Assembly (NCBI GenBank): GCA_902500825.1
Contig: CABVRX010000009.1
Coordinates: forward strand, 1-64,000
DNA: 64,000 nt
From: an uncultured Nitrospira sp.
GTDB lineage: Bacteria > Nitrospirota > Nitrospiria > Nitrospirales > Nitrospiraceae
Direction: 5' to 3'
The translations under genes and the position numbers were made by a program. The notes under the pieces are model-generated. The model was given only the letters and a program-made list of their open reading frames with translations. It searched no databases and had not been told where the DNA came from. Shown here in pieces: positions 51,869-60,789 of this stretch (positions are counted from its first letter, which is position 1; each line of letters starts with the position of its first letter).

Positions 51869-52744
51869 ATGTCACGCTATATCCTATTCACAGACCTGGA
51901 CGGTTCTCTCTTAGACAACGACACGTATTCCTTCGACAAGGCAAGGCCGGCGCTCGAGACTCTTCGTCTGGAGAACATTCCGGTCATTCTCGTCTCCGGA
52001 AAGACCCGCGCGGAAATCGAACCGCTTCGAGAGCGTCTTGATCACCACGATCCGTTCATTGTCGAGAATGGGGCAGCGGTGTTTGTACCTCTCAATACCT
52101 TTGACTTCCCCTTGGAGCGGTCACGACACCGCTCCAGTTATCACATCATCGAGCTTGGTACCCCCTATGCGCTCCTGCGGGATGTCCTCCGGCAAATCGA
52201 AGAAACAGTGGGCACACCGCTCCGAGGGTTTGGGGACCTGTCGGTCGAGGAAGTCATGATGAACACCGGACTCTCTCGAGAGGACGCATTGCGGGCTATG
52301 CTGCGGGAATTCGATGAGCCGTTTTTGGTGAACGGCCCCCCCAAGTTGATCGAGGAAGTCTGCCGTCAGATCGTCACGCGAGGGCTTAGCTGGACAAGAG
52401 GCGGACGCTTCTTTCACTTGACGGGAAACAACGACAAAGGTCGGGCTGCCGAAGTTCTTCTCCGCTGCTATAAACGCCAAGGGCGACTGGCTAACCAGCC
52501 GGACGATATAGAAACCATCGGCGTCGGCGATAGCTTGAACGATCTGCCGCTCCTATTGACGGTCGATCGTCCAGTGTTGGTGCAAAAACCAGACGGTTCG
52601 TACGACCCGGATATCAACCTGCCGAACCTCATTCGCGCGCCGGGCATCGGCCCTGTCGGCTGGAATCATGCCGTCATGGAATTACTAAAGCAGGCCTCGG
52701 AAGAGACATCGCCAGGCCGATCAGCCAACATCCAAGCTACCTGA
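51869..52744 (+). CDS. HAD-IIB phosphatase, mannosyl-3-phosphoglycerate phosphatase family
   Basis: The 291-residue Cof-type HAD enzyme has motif I FTDLDGSLLDND with both catalytic aspartates, motif II VILVSGKTRAEIE, then FIVENGAAVFVP. The C2 cap carries FHLTGNNDKGRAAEVLLRCY with the motif III lysine, and motif IV is IGVGDSLNDLPLL. This pattern fits MpgP/GpgP/MggB, which remove phosphate from glycosyl-3-phosphoglycerate to release the compatible solute. It follows the membrane protein by 4 bp in the operon. Which glycosyl group it accepts cannot be decided from sequence. Confidence 0.88.
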   Translation: MSRYILFTDLDGSLLDNDTYSFDKARPALETLRLENIPVILVSGKTRAEIEPLRERLDHHDPFIVENGAAVFVPLNTFDFPLERSRHRSSYHIIELGTPYALLRDVLRQIEETVGTPLRGFGDLSVEEVMMNTGLSREDALRAMLREFDEPFLVNGPPKLIEEVCRQIVTRGLSWTRGGRFFHLTGNNDKGRAAEVLLRCYKRQGRLANQPDDIETIGVGDSLNDLPLLLTVDRPVLVQKPDGSYDPDINLPNLIRAPGIGPVGWNHAVMELLKQASEETSPGRSANIQAT

Positions 52745-52772
52745 TCGCTCTTATTCCGAAACGTTTGCCGCG

Positions 52773-53216
52773 CTAGTCTTCCGCCGGATTAATGATATGT
52801 AGCCCTGCCGTTTTCGACGCCGCCAAGAGCTGGGGATCCGCGCTGACCACGGTCAATCGCAACGGCTTCAGCTCCAACGCCAATGCGAGATGCATCACCT
52901 GAGGCGATCGCAGAAACGGATACTCCAAGACCAATTCTTTCGTCGCCAGGTAGGTTTCCATCCTCGGCGCGATAAATTGGTAGAGCCCCTGCTTGGATTC
53001 GATTTCGAACTTATAAAGAACCGAGTAGCAATCATCCCGCGTAATCTGCCCCTCTTGAGCCCGTGCGCACAGAATCGAATAGAAGTCCGTGACGCTCCAT
53101 GTCGGGACGATCGCGACCTTCCCACGTTTCACCATCAGCTTATTCACGATCCTCGTGCCCCGCTCCATGCTGTAACGCTTAATGAGTGCGGTTGAGTCGA
53201 AATAGTAGTATGGCAT
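52773..53216 (-). CDS. PIN-domain VapC-like toxin
   Basis: The 147-residue protein has the PIN opening YYYFDSTALIKRY, with the first catalytic Asp, and the conserved end VVSADPQLLAASKTAGLHII. In the usual third motif (DAxHLA) the Asp is absent: RSPQVMHLALALEL. Catalysis may be weakened or use another acid. Members cleave tRNA or rRNA. It follows the small basic antitoxin-like gene by 4 bp on the same strand, as in vapBC modules. The start is the ATG at 53216. Confidence 0.75.
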   Translation of the reverse strand: MPYYYFDSTALIKRYSMERGTRIVNKLMVKRGKVAIVPTWSVTDFYSILCARAQEGQITRDDCYSVLYKFEIESKQGLYQFIAPRMETYLATKELVLEYPFLRSPQVMHLALALELKPLRLTVVSADPQLLAASKTAGLHIINPAED

Positions 53217-53220
53217 CCCC

Positions 53221-53490
53221 TTACACCCTCCCCTTCAGAATGATTTCCGCGAGCGGCCCTTGAAGCTTGGAGAGCCTATCTTGTAGTTCGTCGAGCGGCA
53301 CCTCTTCATACCCTTCTTTTCGCAAGGTATCGGCGAGATTCCCTCTGTTGAAGGACGACGTGTCTTCCTTCAGTCGGTCGTTCAATCGCCGCTTAGCCAG
53401 ACGGCTGGAAACCTTTGCTCCTGACTTGGTCAACCCACGGCCCCTGCTGCGTGGCGCTCGGCTGACGGATAGTTCGTCTGTCTTTTTCAC
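53221..53490 (-). CDS. Putative antitoxin partner of VapC-like protein
   Basis: The 89-residue protein starts at a GTG with GAGGAGG 8 nt upstream. The N-terminal half is strongly basic (SRAPRSRGRGLTKSGAKVSS). The C-terminal half is helical and acidic/hydrophobic (GYEEVPLDELQDRLSKLQGP), a common layout for antitoxins. I do not recognise a specific AbrB, RHH or Phd fold. The assignment rests mainly on size, order and 4-bp spacing to the PIN gene. Confidence 0.55.
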   Translation of the reverse strand: MKKTDELSVSRAPRSRGRGLTKSGAKVSSRLAKRRLNDRLKEDTSSFNRGNLADTLRKEGYEEVPLDELQDRLSKLQGPLAEIILKGRV

Positions 53491-53521
53491 AATTGATGCC
53501 TCCTCATGAAAGAACGTTCAC

Positions 53522-54661
53522 TTACCGTCTCACCCCTGATTCTTCTCGTGGGCAACTCGCCGGCATTGTGGCCGCCTCGGGCAATATGACCTCTCCAAAG
53601 ATATGGGCGGCAATCGCCTTTGCAACATCCGACGACAACTCTTGTTGCATCACACGTAGCGTCTTCATCGTCGCTTCACGCTCAGTCAAGTGACCTTCTC
53701 TTCCACCACGTGCCGTAGCCCCAACGACCCGTCGTGTCTCCGGCTCCACGATCTCGAAATCACTACACCATCGAACGTACTTGAAATTCGGGTCCCGCAC
53801 CTCGACGGGAAACAGACGGACAGCGCCTCGAACAATCAATTCCGGAGCACCTGGCTCGTCGGCTTCCGCTTTCGTGGTCACATGAAGTCCTTCCCGGATA
53901 AGCCCTTCCGCCAACGCGCGGCCGGTCGGTTCCGCATGGTCACCGGACACTTGTACCGCAAGCACCAGATTCGTGGCAAGAAATTGCTCCAGATCACCGG
54001 ACAATTCGTGTACCTGATAGACTGATGGGGTACCCTCCCCGCTGAGGCGGATGACCCGCAAATCCGTGTTGTAGGCCTCGCGCAAAACAAGATTCCTACC
54101 GGCCCGTCGAAGAGCGCGCACCTTGGCAAGTTTGTCGGTCGTCAGTTTTGATTCAGCGACATCCGTCTCGATCGCGCGATCCAACGCCGATATCTTCTCC
54201 ATCAACGAGGCTTCGGCCTGAGAACGATTCATCACGCCCAGAGCGTAATACGACCGGCTGTCCGAGTCATACCACACATCCGCGATCCTGACGTTTTCAA
54301 GCACTTTGTCAGTCGATACTTTCGTCACATTGTCGATTGTGAGCCGCCGCTCGGCGTTGGAAACACCGTGGTTCTCGACGACCAAATACGACTCCCAGTC
54401 CCTGGCTTGCGCCGCGACTTCCGCCTTGAAGATACGGGCCATGGCCGCATAGGCTTGATCTTCCGCATTGCTTCGCGTGTCTGCCTGACCGACTCCGGTC
54501 AGATACTGTGCGGATGGGTATTCCGCGCTCCGGCCATCAACCCATCCCGGCTTCCCTTTTCCGGTAAACACAGTACAGGCAGTCAATGCAGACACCATCA
54601 TCCACAGGTACAGAAACACCGCGACGCCTTGTCCGAAAGAAGTCCCTCGAATGCGCATCAT
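53522..54661 (-). CDS. LPP20-family lipoprotein
   Basis: The protein of about 379 residues has a lipobox near ALTAC and an LPP20-type domain immediately after it (GKPGWVDGRSAEYPSAQYLT, VGQADTRSNAEDQAYAAMAR). Beta/alpha repeats follow, and then a second half with PELIVRGAVRLFPVEVRD and VVGATARGGREGHLTEREAT. The latter resembles the domain that accompanies LPP20 in larger lipoproteins. The ATG at 54661 overlaps the upstream stop. A much longer upstream frame is open but would bury the lipobox. It is the last gene of a four-lipoprotein operon. Confidence 0.78.
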   Translation of the reverse strand: MMRIRGTSFGQGVAVFLYLWMMVSALTACTVFTGKGKPGWVDGRSAEYPSAQYLTGVGQADTRSNAEDQAYAAMARIFKAEVAAQARDWESYLVVENHGVSNAERRLTIDNVTKVSTDKVLENVRIADVWYDSDSRSYYALGVMNRSQAEASLMEKISALDRAIETDVAESKLTTDKLAKVRALRRAGRNLVLREAYNTDLRVIRLSGEGTPSVYQVHELSGDLEQFLATNLVLAVQVSGDHAEPTGRALAEGLIREGLHVTTKAEADEPGAPELIVRGAVRLFPVEVRDPNFKYVRWCSDFEIVEPETRRVVGATARGGREGHLTEREATMKTLRVMQQELSSDVAKAIAAHIFGEVILPEAATMPASCPREESGVRR

Positions 54662-56121
54662 TGCATCACACGATTGATAACAAACATCGTCTGACCTGCG
54701 GCCAGCGCTATTGCTTGTCCATCTTTTGCAGCCGTCACGCCTTGTCCCAACGGTTGAATGGAAAGTTGGTACTGACCAGGCGGCACCCATGCCCGAGCCA
54801 CGTGAATTTCGTCCGGCAAGGTCTGCCAACTTCGCTTGTCGGCTTCTTCCGAGGCAACGGCCAGCCCATGAGTCAGCAACGTAACCAGCAGGCCAACCCA
54901 TGGAGCGGCATCTCTACCGGCAGCATGTTGAGCTCCCCTCGTGATTCCTTCCGCCATCGCGAATTTCGTGGCAGCCCGCGCCACGGCTTTCACGGTGATC
55001 GACGGTAGACGTTCCGAAAGGCTTTTTTCTGCGAGGGCGGTTATATTCTGGGCCGGCTCGGACCTGACAGCGATCGAATGGCCGAGCGAGTCGGTCAGCG
55101 TCATACTTTCGGAAACCACGCGCGTCTTTTGCACGACTAACCGCGGAAGTGCAACGCGGACCACTTCTCCATTGAGTCCATACAGAACGCTGTCCGCGAC
55201 GCGATCTCGCTGATAGGGCGATCGAAAGACTCCTCGGTTCAGCAAGACTAACTGTACGGCATCCAGACTAATAGGTAAGTCCAAGAACAGATCCTCTTTG
55301 CGCGGAGCGCGGCCATTATAGCTGATCATCACGACTTGGGCGAGCTGCTCTTGGGATGAACTGGGCTGCCATTCAACGTCGGGGAACGCCTGTCGATACT
55401 CGGCAAACTCGGTTGTTAGACCGAGCGCATCGGTCGTGCGCAAGAGATCGGAGCGCAGGGACGGAGGAGAGGACATCTTCGACCACCCTTGCATCGATCC
55501 ATATGCTTCATAGGCGTTACGATAGGCGATAAACGCATTATTACGATCACCGGTTGCCTCGTACAGAATACCGCTCAAATACCGCGCAAACCCGTCATTC
55601 CTGTACGTACCAATATCCTTCACCCTGTCGCTGAGCACGTTCAGGCGATGATCGATACGTCGCGCCTCCACCAATGCTTCCTGAAGTTGTCCCTGAGCCG
55701 CATAATTCAATGCCTTAATCACGTTGACCATGACGTGTTCGTAGGGATCGCCTTCGTACGGCAAGGCATTGTCGTTGGTGAGAAATGCGGCGGTTTCCGA
55801 ACGGACGGTCCTGGTATAGAGTCTCTCGACCTCCTCTTCCGCTTGTTCCAATGCCGCACTGCTTTGCTGATATTGACCCGCTAACTGCAGCACCATTCCC
55901 CGATCCATTCCATACAGTACCCGCCCCTTGGTTCCATACTCTTTCTCGGTCTGCTCGACGATCGCCACAGCCTGCTTCGGCTCACCGATAACGAGGCTTT
56001 GTTCAATGAGGGCGTAGCGGTTGACGGAAGGACCACACCCGGTCAGAAACACGAGAACGGCAAGAAACGGCAACAATGAGATCGGCCCGTGGGTAAAACG
56101 TGGAAGGAGTGGTGAATTCAA
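54658..56121 (-). CDS. COG3014-family lipoprotein with TPR-like helices
   Basis: The 487-residue lipoprotein has a lipobox at LVFLTGC. Its TPR-like N-terminal half (QAVAIVEQTEKEYGTKGRVL, AALEQAEEEVERLYTRTVRS, FIAYRNAYEAYGSMQGWSKM) fits the COG3014 'hypothetical lipoprotein' family. The C-terminal half has the family hallmarks VVMISYNGRAPRKEDLF and AVARAATKFAMAEGITRGAQ. TTG at 56121 is the only start before the signal peptide. Its stop overlaps the LPP20 start. The function is unknown; neighbours suggest envelope maintenance. Confidence 0.82.
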   Translation of the reverse strand: MNSPLLPRFTHGPISLLPFLAVLVFLTGCGPSVNRYALIEQSLVIGEPKQAVAIVEQTEKEYGTKGRVLYGMDRGMVLQLAGQYQQSSAALEQAEEEVERLYTRTVRSETAAFLTNDNALPYEGDPYEHVMVNVIKALNYAAQGQLQEALVEARRIDHRLNVLSDRVKDIGTYRNDGFARYLSGILYEATGDRNNAFIAYRNAYEAYGSMQGWSKMSSPPSLRSDLLRTTDALGLTTEFAEYRQAFPDVEWQPSSSQEQLAQVVMISYNGRAPRKEDLFLDLPISLDAVQLVLLNRGVFRSPYQRDRVADSVLYGLNGEVVRVALPRLVVQKTRVVSESMTLTDSLGHSIAVRSEPAQNITALAEKSLSERLPSITVKAVARAATKFAMAEGITRGAQHAAGRDAAPWVGLLVTLLTHGLAVASEEADKRSWQTLPDEIHVARAWVPPGQYQLSIQPLGQGVTAAKDGQAIALAAGQTMFVINRVMQ

Positions 56122-56136
56122 CAGCGTCCGCGGAAC

Positions 56137-56751
56137 CTAAAAGACGGTGCGTTTCTTTTCAACCACCTTTTTGATCTTCTTCTGTCCGTACCAGACTTTC
56201 GTATTGTTCTCCAGATCGATCATCTGAAGATCCACTTGATAGAAGACCGCTTTGGTTCCCTCGGCTTCATCAAGAATGGTGGCGATCGTACCCTTCATCA
56301 TGAAATCGGCCCCGATCTCTTTTCCAGGGGCTTTCTGCGTCTCTTCGCGCGAGTATATGGCCTGCTCTTTCCGTTCGGTTCGAACCTCGTCGCGCTCGCC
56401 TTTACCGGCCACGAACGTGACTTTCTGGGAATTGGTAAGCTCTCGTTCCAAATCTGTGATGAAGGTTTGCACGCTGATATGTTCATGACTGCTGTTCAGG
56501 ACCGTCCCCACGACGACGACAGGCTGACGTTGGTTTGCCTTCTCGAAATTTCCCAGCCACGGATATTGCAGTGCATCCTTGACCATCCCCTCGGCGACCA
56601 TGCGGGAATCCGTGTCGTTCCACCGGCCGCTCAAATCAGTTACGACCCCGCTGTCGACGCGAGTCACCTTTGTTTCATGCCCGCATCCGGACAACGCGAG
56701 GGCGACACTCACCACGGCGACAAGCGAAGAACGGTGCGTCCTGATCACCAT
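56137..56751 (-). CDS. LpoB-like penicillin-binding-protein activator lipoprotein
   Basis: The 204-residue lipoprotein has a lipobox (ALALSGC) and an LpoB/COG3417 domain. The pattern RVDSGVVTDLSGRWNDTDSR, PVVVVGTVLNSSHEHISVQT, FITDLERELTNSQKVTFVA, GADFMMKGTIATILDEAEGT and QVDLQMIDLENNTKVWYG is that of the TolB-N-like fold. In enterobacteria LpoB activates PBP1b. Outside them the same fold occurs in small lipoprotein operons without proven PBP targets. GGAGG lies 3 nt before the ATG. Confidence 0.82.
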   Translation of the reverse strand: MVIRTHRSSLVAVVSVALALSGCGHETKVTRVDSGVVTDLSGRWNDTDSRMVAEGMVKDALQYPWLGNFEKANQRQPVVVVGTVLNSSHEHISVQTFITDLERELTNSQKVTFVAGKGERDEVRTERKEQAIYSREETQKAPGKEIGADFMMKGTIATILDEAEGTKAVFYQVDLQMIDLENNTKVWYGQKKIKKVVEKKRTVF

Positions 56752-56793
56752 AAACCTCCGAGAACGAGAGACATTTCTTTCTCCATGTAGACT

Positions 56794-57360
56794 TTAACGA
56801 ACGCCACGCCTTTCTTCTTCCTGCTCCAACCGCTCGAACAGACGGTCGGCATTTTTTCGTACGAAATCCCGTACTTGTGAGTTCAGCTCTTTGGCCTGTT
56901 CCAAGTTGTTTTTCATATCCTCCAAGCTCAACTTGGTCAACACATAATAGGTGTTGGTCTTGGGATCCATGTACTGATCGATTTTCCGAACTCCGCTGAG
57001 CGTCGTCGTCGTGATGGTCTTGATGGCGCGCTCGACATTCTGCTCTTCCGTATTCCGGGTAAAATCTCCGGCGGTCGTCGAGGCCGCATAGTCTCTCATC
57101 AAATACCCGGTATAGGTCTCGAATGTCTTGGCGATTTCTGCCCTCCCGCGATTCTCGGCCGTGTCCCAAGCAAGCGGTGCATTACGGACGCCCGCGACCG
57201 CCCCCACCCCATAAAAAGCTTTACTGTCTTTTTCATTATAAGCCCCGGATCCTTTTTCAACCCATTTAGGAGGACCGCCGCAAGCCGTCAGTCCCATGAT
57301 AAGAAGGATGGCGAGACCAGGACCGACCAGCCTTGACTGAACCGCGCGTGACCTGATCAT
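56794..57360 (-). CDS. LPP20-family lipoprotein, first gene of operon
   Basis: The 188-residue protein has a lipobox (GLTACG) and an LPP20-type core: PPKWVEKGSGAYNEKDSKAF, YGVGAVAGVRNAPLAWDTAE, NRGRAEIAKTFETYTGYLMR. A helical C-terminus (EQAKELNSQVRDFVRKNADR) could form coiled coil. An excellent ribosome site (AAGGAGG, 5 nt) marks the ATG. It heads the operon with LpoB-like, COG3014 and LPP20 lipoproteins. The four are likely to act together at the outer membrane or periplasm. Confidence 0.8.
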   Translation of the reverse strand: MIRSRAVQSRLVGPGLAILLIMGLTACGGPPKWVEKGSGAYNEKDSKAFYGVGAVAGVRNAPLAWDTAENRGRAEIAKTFETYTGYLMRDYAASTTAGDFTRNTEEQNVERAIKTITTTTLSGVRKIDQYMDPKTNTYYVLTKLSLEDMKNNLEQAKELNSQVRDFVRKNADRLFERLEQEEERRGVR

Positions 57361-57504
57361 ACAATCCTCCTTGAGGTGAGTACGTATATTTACCGTACGT
57401 AGAATGTCTCGGGAAAAACTGATGGAGTCATGCTAACATGGGTTCTGAGATCAGTCAACGCAACGTCCGCTTCAAGCGGCCTCCTCATCATGGAAGGGGA
57501 ATCT

Positions 57505-57675
57505 GTGGCAGACATTCATATCGACGACGGCATCATTAGAATTCTGAACCTTGAGATCCAGGATCCCAAAGCTGCGGCGGTACTCGCTGCGTACCCCCAA
57601 GCACGTTGGGCGGAAATTACCCGTCGTGCGGTCAAGATCGGCCTCGGATACTTGAAAGGTGGCGAGGACAGTTAA
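57505..57675 (+). CDS. Small acidic protein of unknown function
   Basis: From the GTG at 57505 (AAGGGG 5 nt upstream) the protein has 56 residues: a beta start (ADIHIDDGIIRILNLEIQD) and a helical end (WAEITRRAVKIGLGYLKGG). Upstream in-frame ATGs at 57490 and 57430 lack ribosome sites. It lies divergently from the lipoprotein operon. I do not recognise a family. A small ribbon-helix-like regulator is possible but unproven. Confidence 0.55.
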   Translation: MADIHIDDGIIRILNLEIQDPKAAAVLAAYPQARWAEITRRAVKIGLGYLKGGEDS

Positions 57676-57756
57676 GGCATTGGAGCGCGATCGGCTTGAC
57701 TGACGGTTGCTCGGACCCGAGAGCGCGACGGCACGTTCGTATTGAACCTTTGCCTT

Positions 57757-58683
57757 CTATTGCTGTTCAGAAGGGGTCTGAGGATCGGCGCCAAGCGTAA
57801 CTGCCGACCTGCGTCCTTCGATCAGCGCCGTGTCTCCATCGCCGTCGATTCGTAGACTCGATGGACGTTGCGTACCATTGGAAGCCGCTTCGACCTGTCG
57901 CACGAGATAGGTTCCCAATTCAGAAGCCATGAGCCAGCCGTTTCCGTCCTGATCGGCATCACCGGACAGCCCGGTCAATAGTGTCTGTACAAAACGACTG
58001 CTCTTTCCGACGCGACCGGCTGTCTCGCCTTTGCCTGCCGCGCTAATGACTTGAACCGCACGCCGATCCGTATCCGATTCCGGCGCCAGCCGCCCTTCCA
58101 ACGAAAGCTCAGACGGCGCAGTCGTCTCCCATCCGAATACCGGCGCATCGAGAATCAGGAGTGTGTGCTTGGAGGCCGATCGTCTGGTAAATTCTTTTAG
58201 ATATTCGACCGTGATCGACTTTGTCGCGTTGTTGACCTGTGCGTCAAACGGCACGAGATAGCCCCGATCTTCCCCATCTGTATCCTGTACGAATCCCGCA
58301 TGGCCCGCGTAGAAGATCACGAGCCGGTCCATACGCCCGACTTTTCTTGGCAACATGTCGTTCAAAAGCTGATGGAGGCGTCGCGAGCTCGCATCTTTGT
58401 CATAGAACTCGACTACCTCGTCGAACCCCAACCGTCGAAACGCCTCGGCAACTTTCTTGGCATCGCTGATCGCACCCGGGATGGGAGGAGCCAAGACGTA
58501 GTTTTCGATCCCGATAATGATCGCCCAGGATTTGTAATACAGGCCTTCCGGCTTTCCCAATTGAGCGTCAGCGGTCGACAGGCTGACAACGGGCACAATG
58601 CTGATCGCGAAAGCGGCCAATAGAAGCAGGCTTAAGAACACAAACAGCCGGTTCAATCCCAAATGTCTTGCGTTGTTCATCAT
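57757..58683 (-). CDS. Caspase-fold (C14-like) protein lacking catalytic Cys
   Basis: The 308-residue exported protein has a signal/anchor (VFLSLLLLAAFAISIVPVVS) and a caspase/metacaspase p20-like fold. SWAIIIGIENYVLAPPIPGA is the first strand, and LVIFYAGHAGF carries the catalytic-type His128. The strand that should end with the catalytic Cys reads LLILDAPVFG, where Pro181 stands in place of the usual DAC(Y/F)SG Cys. It is predicted to be proteolytically inactive. A calcium-loop-like DADQDGNGWLMASEL lies near residue 247. Tandem ATGs start the gene. It is placed downstream of the lipoprotein operon but is separately transcribed. Confidence 0.8.
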   Translation of the reverse strand: MMNNARHLGLNRLFVFLSLLLLAAFAISIVPVVSLSTADAQLGKPEGLYYKSWAIIIGIENYVLAPPIPGAISDAKKVAEAFRRLGFDEVVEFYDKDASSRRLHQLLNDMLPRKVGRMDRLVIFYAGHAGFVQDTDGEDRGYLVPFDAQVNNATKSITVEYLKEFTRRSASKHTLLILDAPVFGWETTAPSELSLEGRLAPESDTDRRAVQVISAAGKGETAGRVGKSSRFVQTLLTGLSGDADQDGNGWLMASELGTYLVRQVEAASNGTQRPSSLRIDGDGDTALIEGRRSAVTLGADPQTPSEQQ

Positions 58684-58846
58684 GTCAGCCTATCTCCGGC
58701 CTAGGCAGGTGTCAACGGAGTCGAGAGGAGCCCACAGCACCGCGACGAGTTGGGCTCGAAGCAACGGTACGGTTGCAGGCGTCTTTGACTTTCTCCATAA
58801 TGACGCGACTGCAAGGGATTGCGCTGAAGAAGGAGACCCTGCCGCT

Positions 58847-60736
58847 ATGAGCGAAAAGATCGAAACCCTGTTGAAGGAAAGTCGGACGTACCAACCGACT
58901 GCCAAGACAATAGCTGCTGCCTATATTAAAGACTACGAGACCGAGTACAAAAGATCCATCGCCGATCCTGAAACGTTTTGGAGCGATGCCGCTAAAGAGC
59001 TCGAATGGTTTTCTCCTTGGGAGAAGGTCTTGGAGTGGGATTATCCATGGGCAAAATGGTTTGTCGGAGCACGATGCAACATTGCCTACAACTGCCTCGA
59101 CCGCCACATCAAGACCTGGCGCAAGAACAAAGTCGCACTGGTCTGGGTCGGCGAAAACGATCAGGAACGAATCTTTACCTATGCCGAACTGTACCGACAA
59201 GTGAACCGCTGTGCGAACGCCCTCAAAAAACTTGGCCTCCAGAAGGGTGATCGCGTTACCATTTATTTACCGAAGATACCCGAACAAGTCATCGCTATGC
59301 TGGCTTGCGCCAGAATTGGTCTGATTCACAGCGTCGTCTACTCCGGATTCAGCGCCCCTGCCCTCGCCAGCCGTATCAACGATGCAGAAGCCAAGATCGT
59401 GATCACCGCTGATGTCGGGTTCGACCGTGGTAAAGCCATCCAATTAAAATCGGTCGTGGACGAAGCCGTCAAAACCTGTCCGACGATCGACCATGTGGTA
59501 GTCGTACGCCGCCAGATCGAAGGCCCACCCCTTTCCGCCACGAAGGAAATCGATTGGAAAGAATGGATCGAACGCGAGCGACCGGTTTGCGAAGCAGAAC
59601 AGCTGGATGCCGAAGCACCCCTCTATATTCTTTATACGTCCGGCACGACTGGTAAGCCGAAGGGCGTGGTCCATGTTCATGGTGGATACATGGTCGGCAC
59701 CTATACGACGACGAAGTATGTGTTCGACCTGAAAGATGATGACGTGTACTTCTGCGTGGCCGATCCAGGGTGGGTTACAGGCCACAGCTATATCGTCTAC
59801 GGTCCTCTCCTCAATGGTGCCACGATTCTGACCGCCGAAGGGAAACCGGATTATCCGAACCCGGGACGCTGGTGGGATCTCATCGAACGGTATGGGGTCT
59901 CGATTTTCTATACGACTCCGACCGCGATCCGACTGCTTATGCGCTACGGCGAAGACTGGCCGAAGAAATTCGATCTCTCCACGCTCCGTATCCTCGGGAG
60001 CGTGGGGGAACCGATCAACCCGGAAGCCTGGGAATGGTTCCATCGTGTGACAGGTGAAGACAAACCCATCATGGACACCTGGTGGCAAACGGAAACAGGA
60101 TCGATCTTGATTACCCCCCTTCCCACCGTTCCACTGAAACCCGGCTCGGCCACGCGGCCATTTTTTGGCATTGAGGCTGATGTCGTCGATCGCGAAGGAA
60201 ACAGCCTCCCCGCACACGCCGGTGGCTTTGCCGTCATCAAAAAACCCTGGCCGGCCATGATGCGTACCATTTACAAGGATCCTGAGCGGTACAAGGCCTA
60301 CTGGTCCACTATTCCCAATTGCTACACAGCCGGCGACGTCTGTCATAAAGACTCAGATGGCTATTTCTGGTTCATGGGCCGCGCGGACGACGTGATCAAA
60401 GTCGCCGGCAATCGGCTCGGCACTGCTGAAGTGGAAAGCGCTTTGGTCAGTCACCCCGCCGTCGCGGAGGCTGCCGTGATCGGCAAACCGCACAAGACGG
60501 TCGGTGAATCCATTAAGGCCTTTATCATCTTGAAACAGGGAGAGCAGGAAAGTCCGGCGCTGATCAAGTCGATCAAGGATCAGGTCCTAAAAGAATTGGG
60601 CAAGATCGGCGTCCCTGCTGAAATCGATATCGTCTCCTCCCTCCCCAAGACTCGATCTGGGAAAATCATGCGCCGCGTCCTCAAAGCCAAAGAGCTGGGG
60701 CAAGATCCAGGAGATATCTCGACGATCGAAGAATAG
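58847..60736 (+). CDS. acs: Acetyl-CoA synthetase (AMP-forming)
   Basis: The 629-residue cytosolic enzyme makes acetyl-CoA from acetate, ATP and CoA. AMP-binding motifs are present: P-loop YTSGTTGKPKGVVHVHGG (about 262-279), the A5 motif DTWWQTETG, ADP-type hinge MGRADDVIKVAGNRLG, and A10 PKTRSGKIMRR with the catalytic, acetylatable lysine. The acetate pocket region VADPGWVTGHSYIVYGPL is typical of Acs. The ATG at 58847 has AAGGAG 11 nt upstream. The frame is open further upstream into the caspase-like gene's 5' region without support. It is divergent from the caspase-like gene. Confidence 0.95.
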   Translation: MSEKIETLLKESRTYQPTAKTIAAAYIKDYETEYKRSIADPETFWSDAAKELEWFSPWEKVLEWDYPWAKWFVGARCNIAYNCLDRHIKTWRKNKVALVWVGENDQERIFTYAELYRQVNRCANALKKLGLQKGDRVTIYLPKIPEQVIAMLACARIGLIHSVVYSGFSAPALASRINDAEAKIVITADVGFDRGKAIQLKSVVDEAVKTCPTIDHVVVVRRQIEGPPLSATKEIDWKEWIERERPVCEAEQLDAEAPLYILYTSGTTGKPKGVVHVHGGYMVGTYTTTKYVFDLKDDDVYFCVADPGWVTGHSYIVYGPLLNGATILTAEGKPDYPNPGRWWDLIERYGVSIFYTTPTAIRLLMRYGEDWPKKFDLSTLRILGSVGEPINPEAWEWFHRVTGEDKPIMDTWWQTETGSILITPLPTVPLKPGSATRPFFGIEADVVDREGNSLPAHAGGFAVIKKPWPAMMRTIYKDPERYKAYWSTIPNCYTAGDVCHKDSDGYFWFMGRADDVIKVAGNRLGTAEVESALVSHPAVAEAAVIGKPHKTVGESIKAFIILKQGEQESPALIKSIKDQVLKELGKIGVPAEIDIVSSLPKTRSGKIMRRVLKAKELGQDPGDISTIEE

Positions 60737-60789
60737 CGTACAGAGAAGTTAAACTCGATATGGGCCTAACCGAGCGAAGGGAACGACAT

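Noticed and set aside
54662-54901. N-terminal extension of the LPP20 lipoprotein
   Set aside because: The open frame continues upstream but overlaps the COG3014 coding region and would bury the lipobox; the ATGA overlap at 54661 is the supported start.
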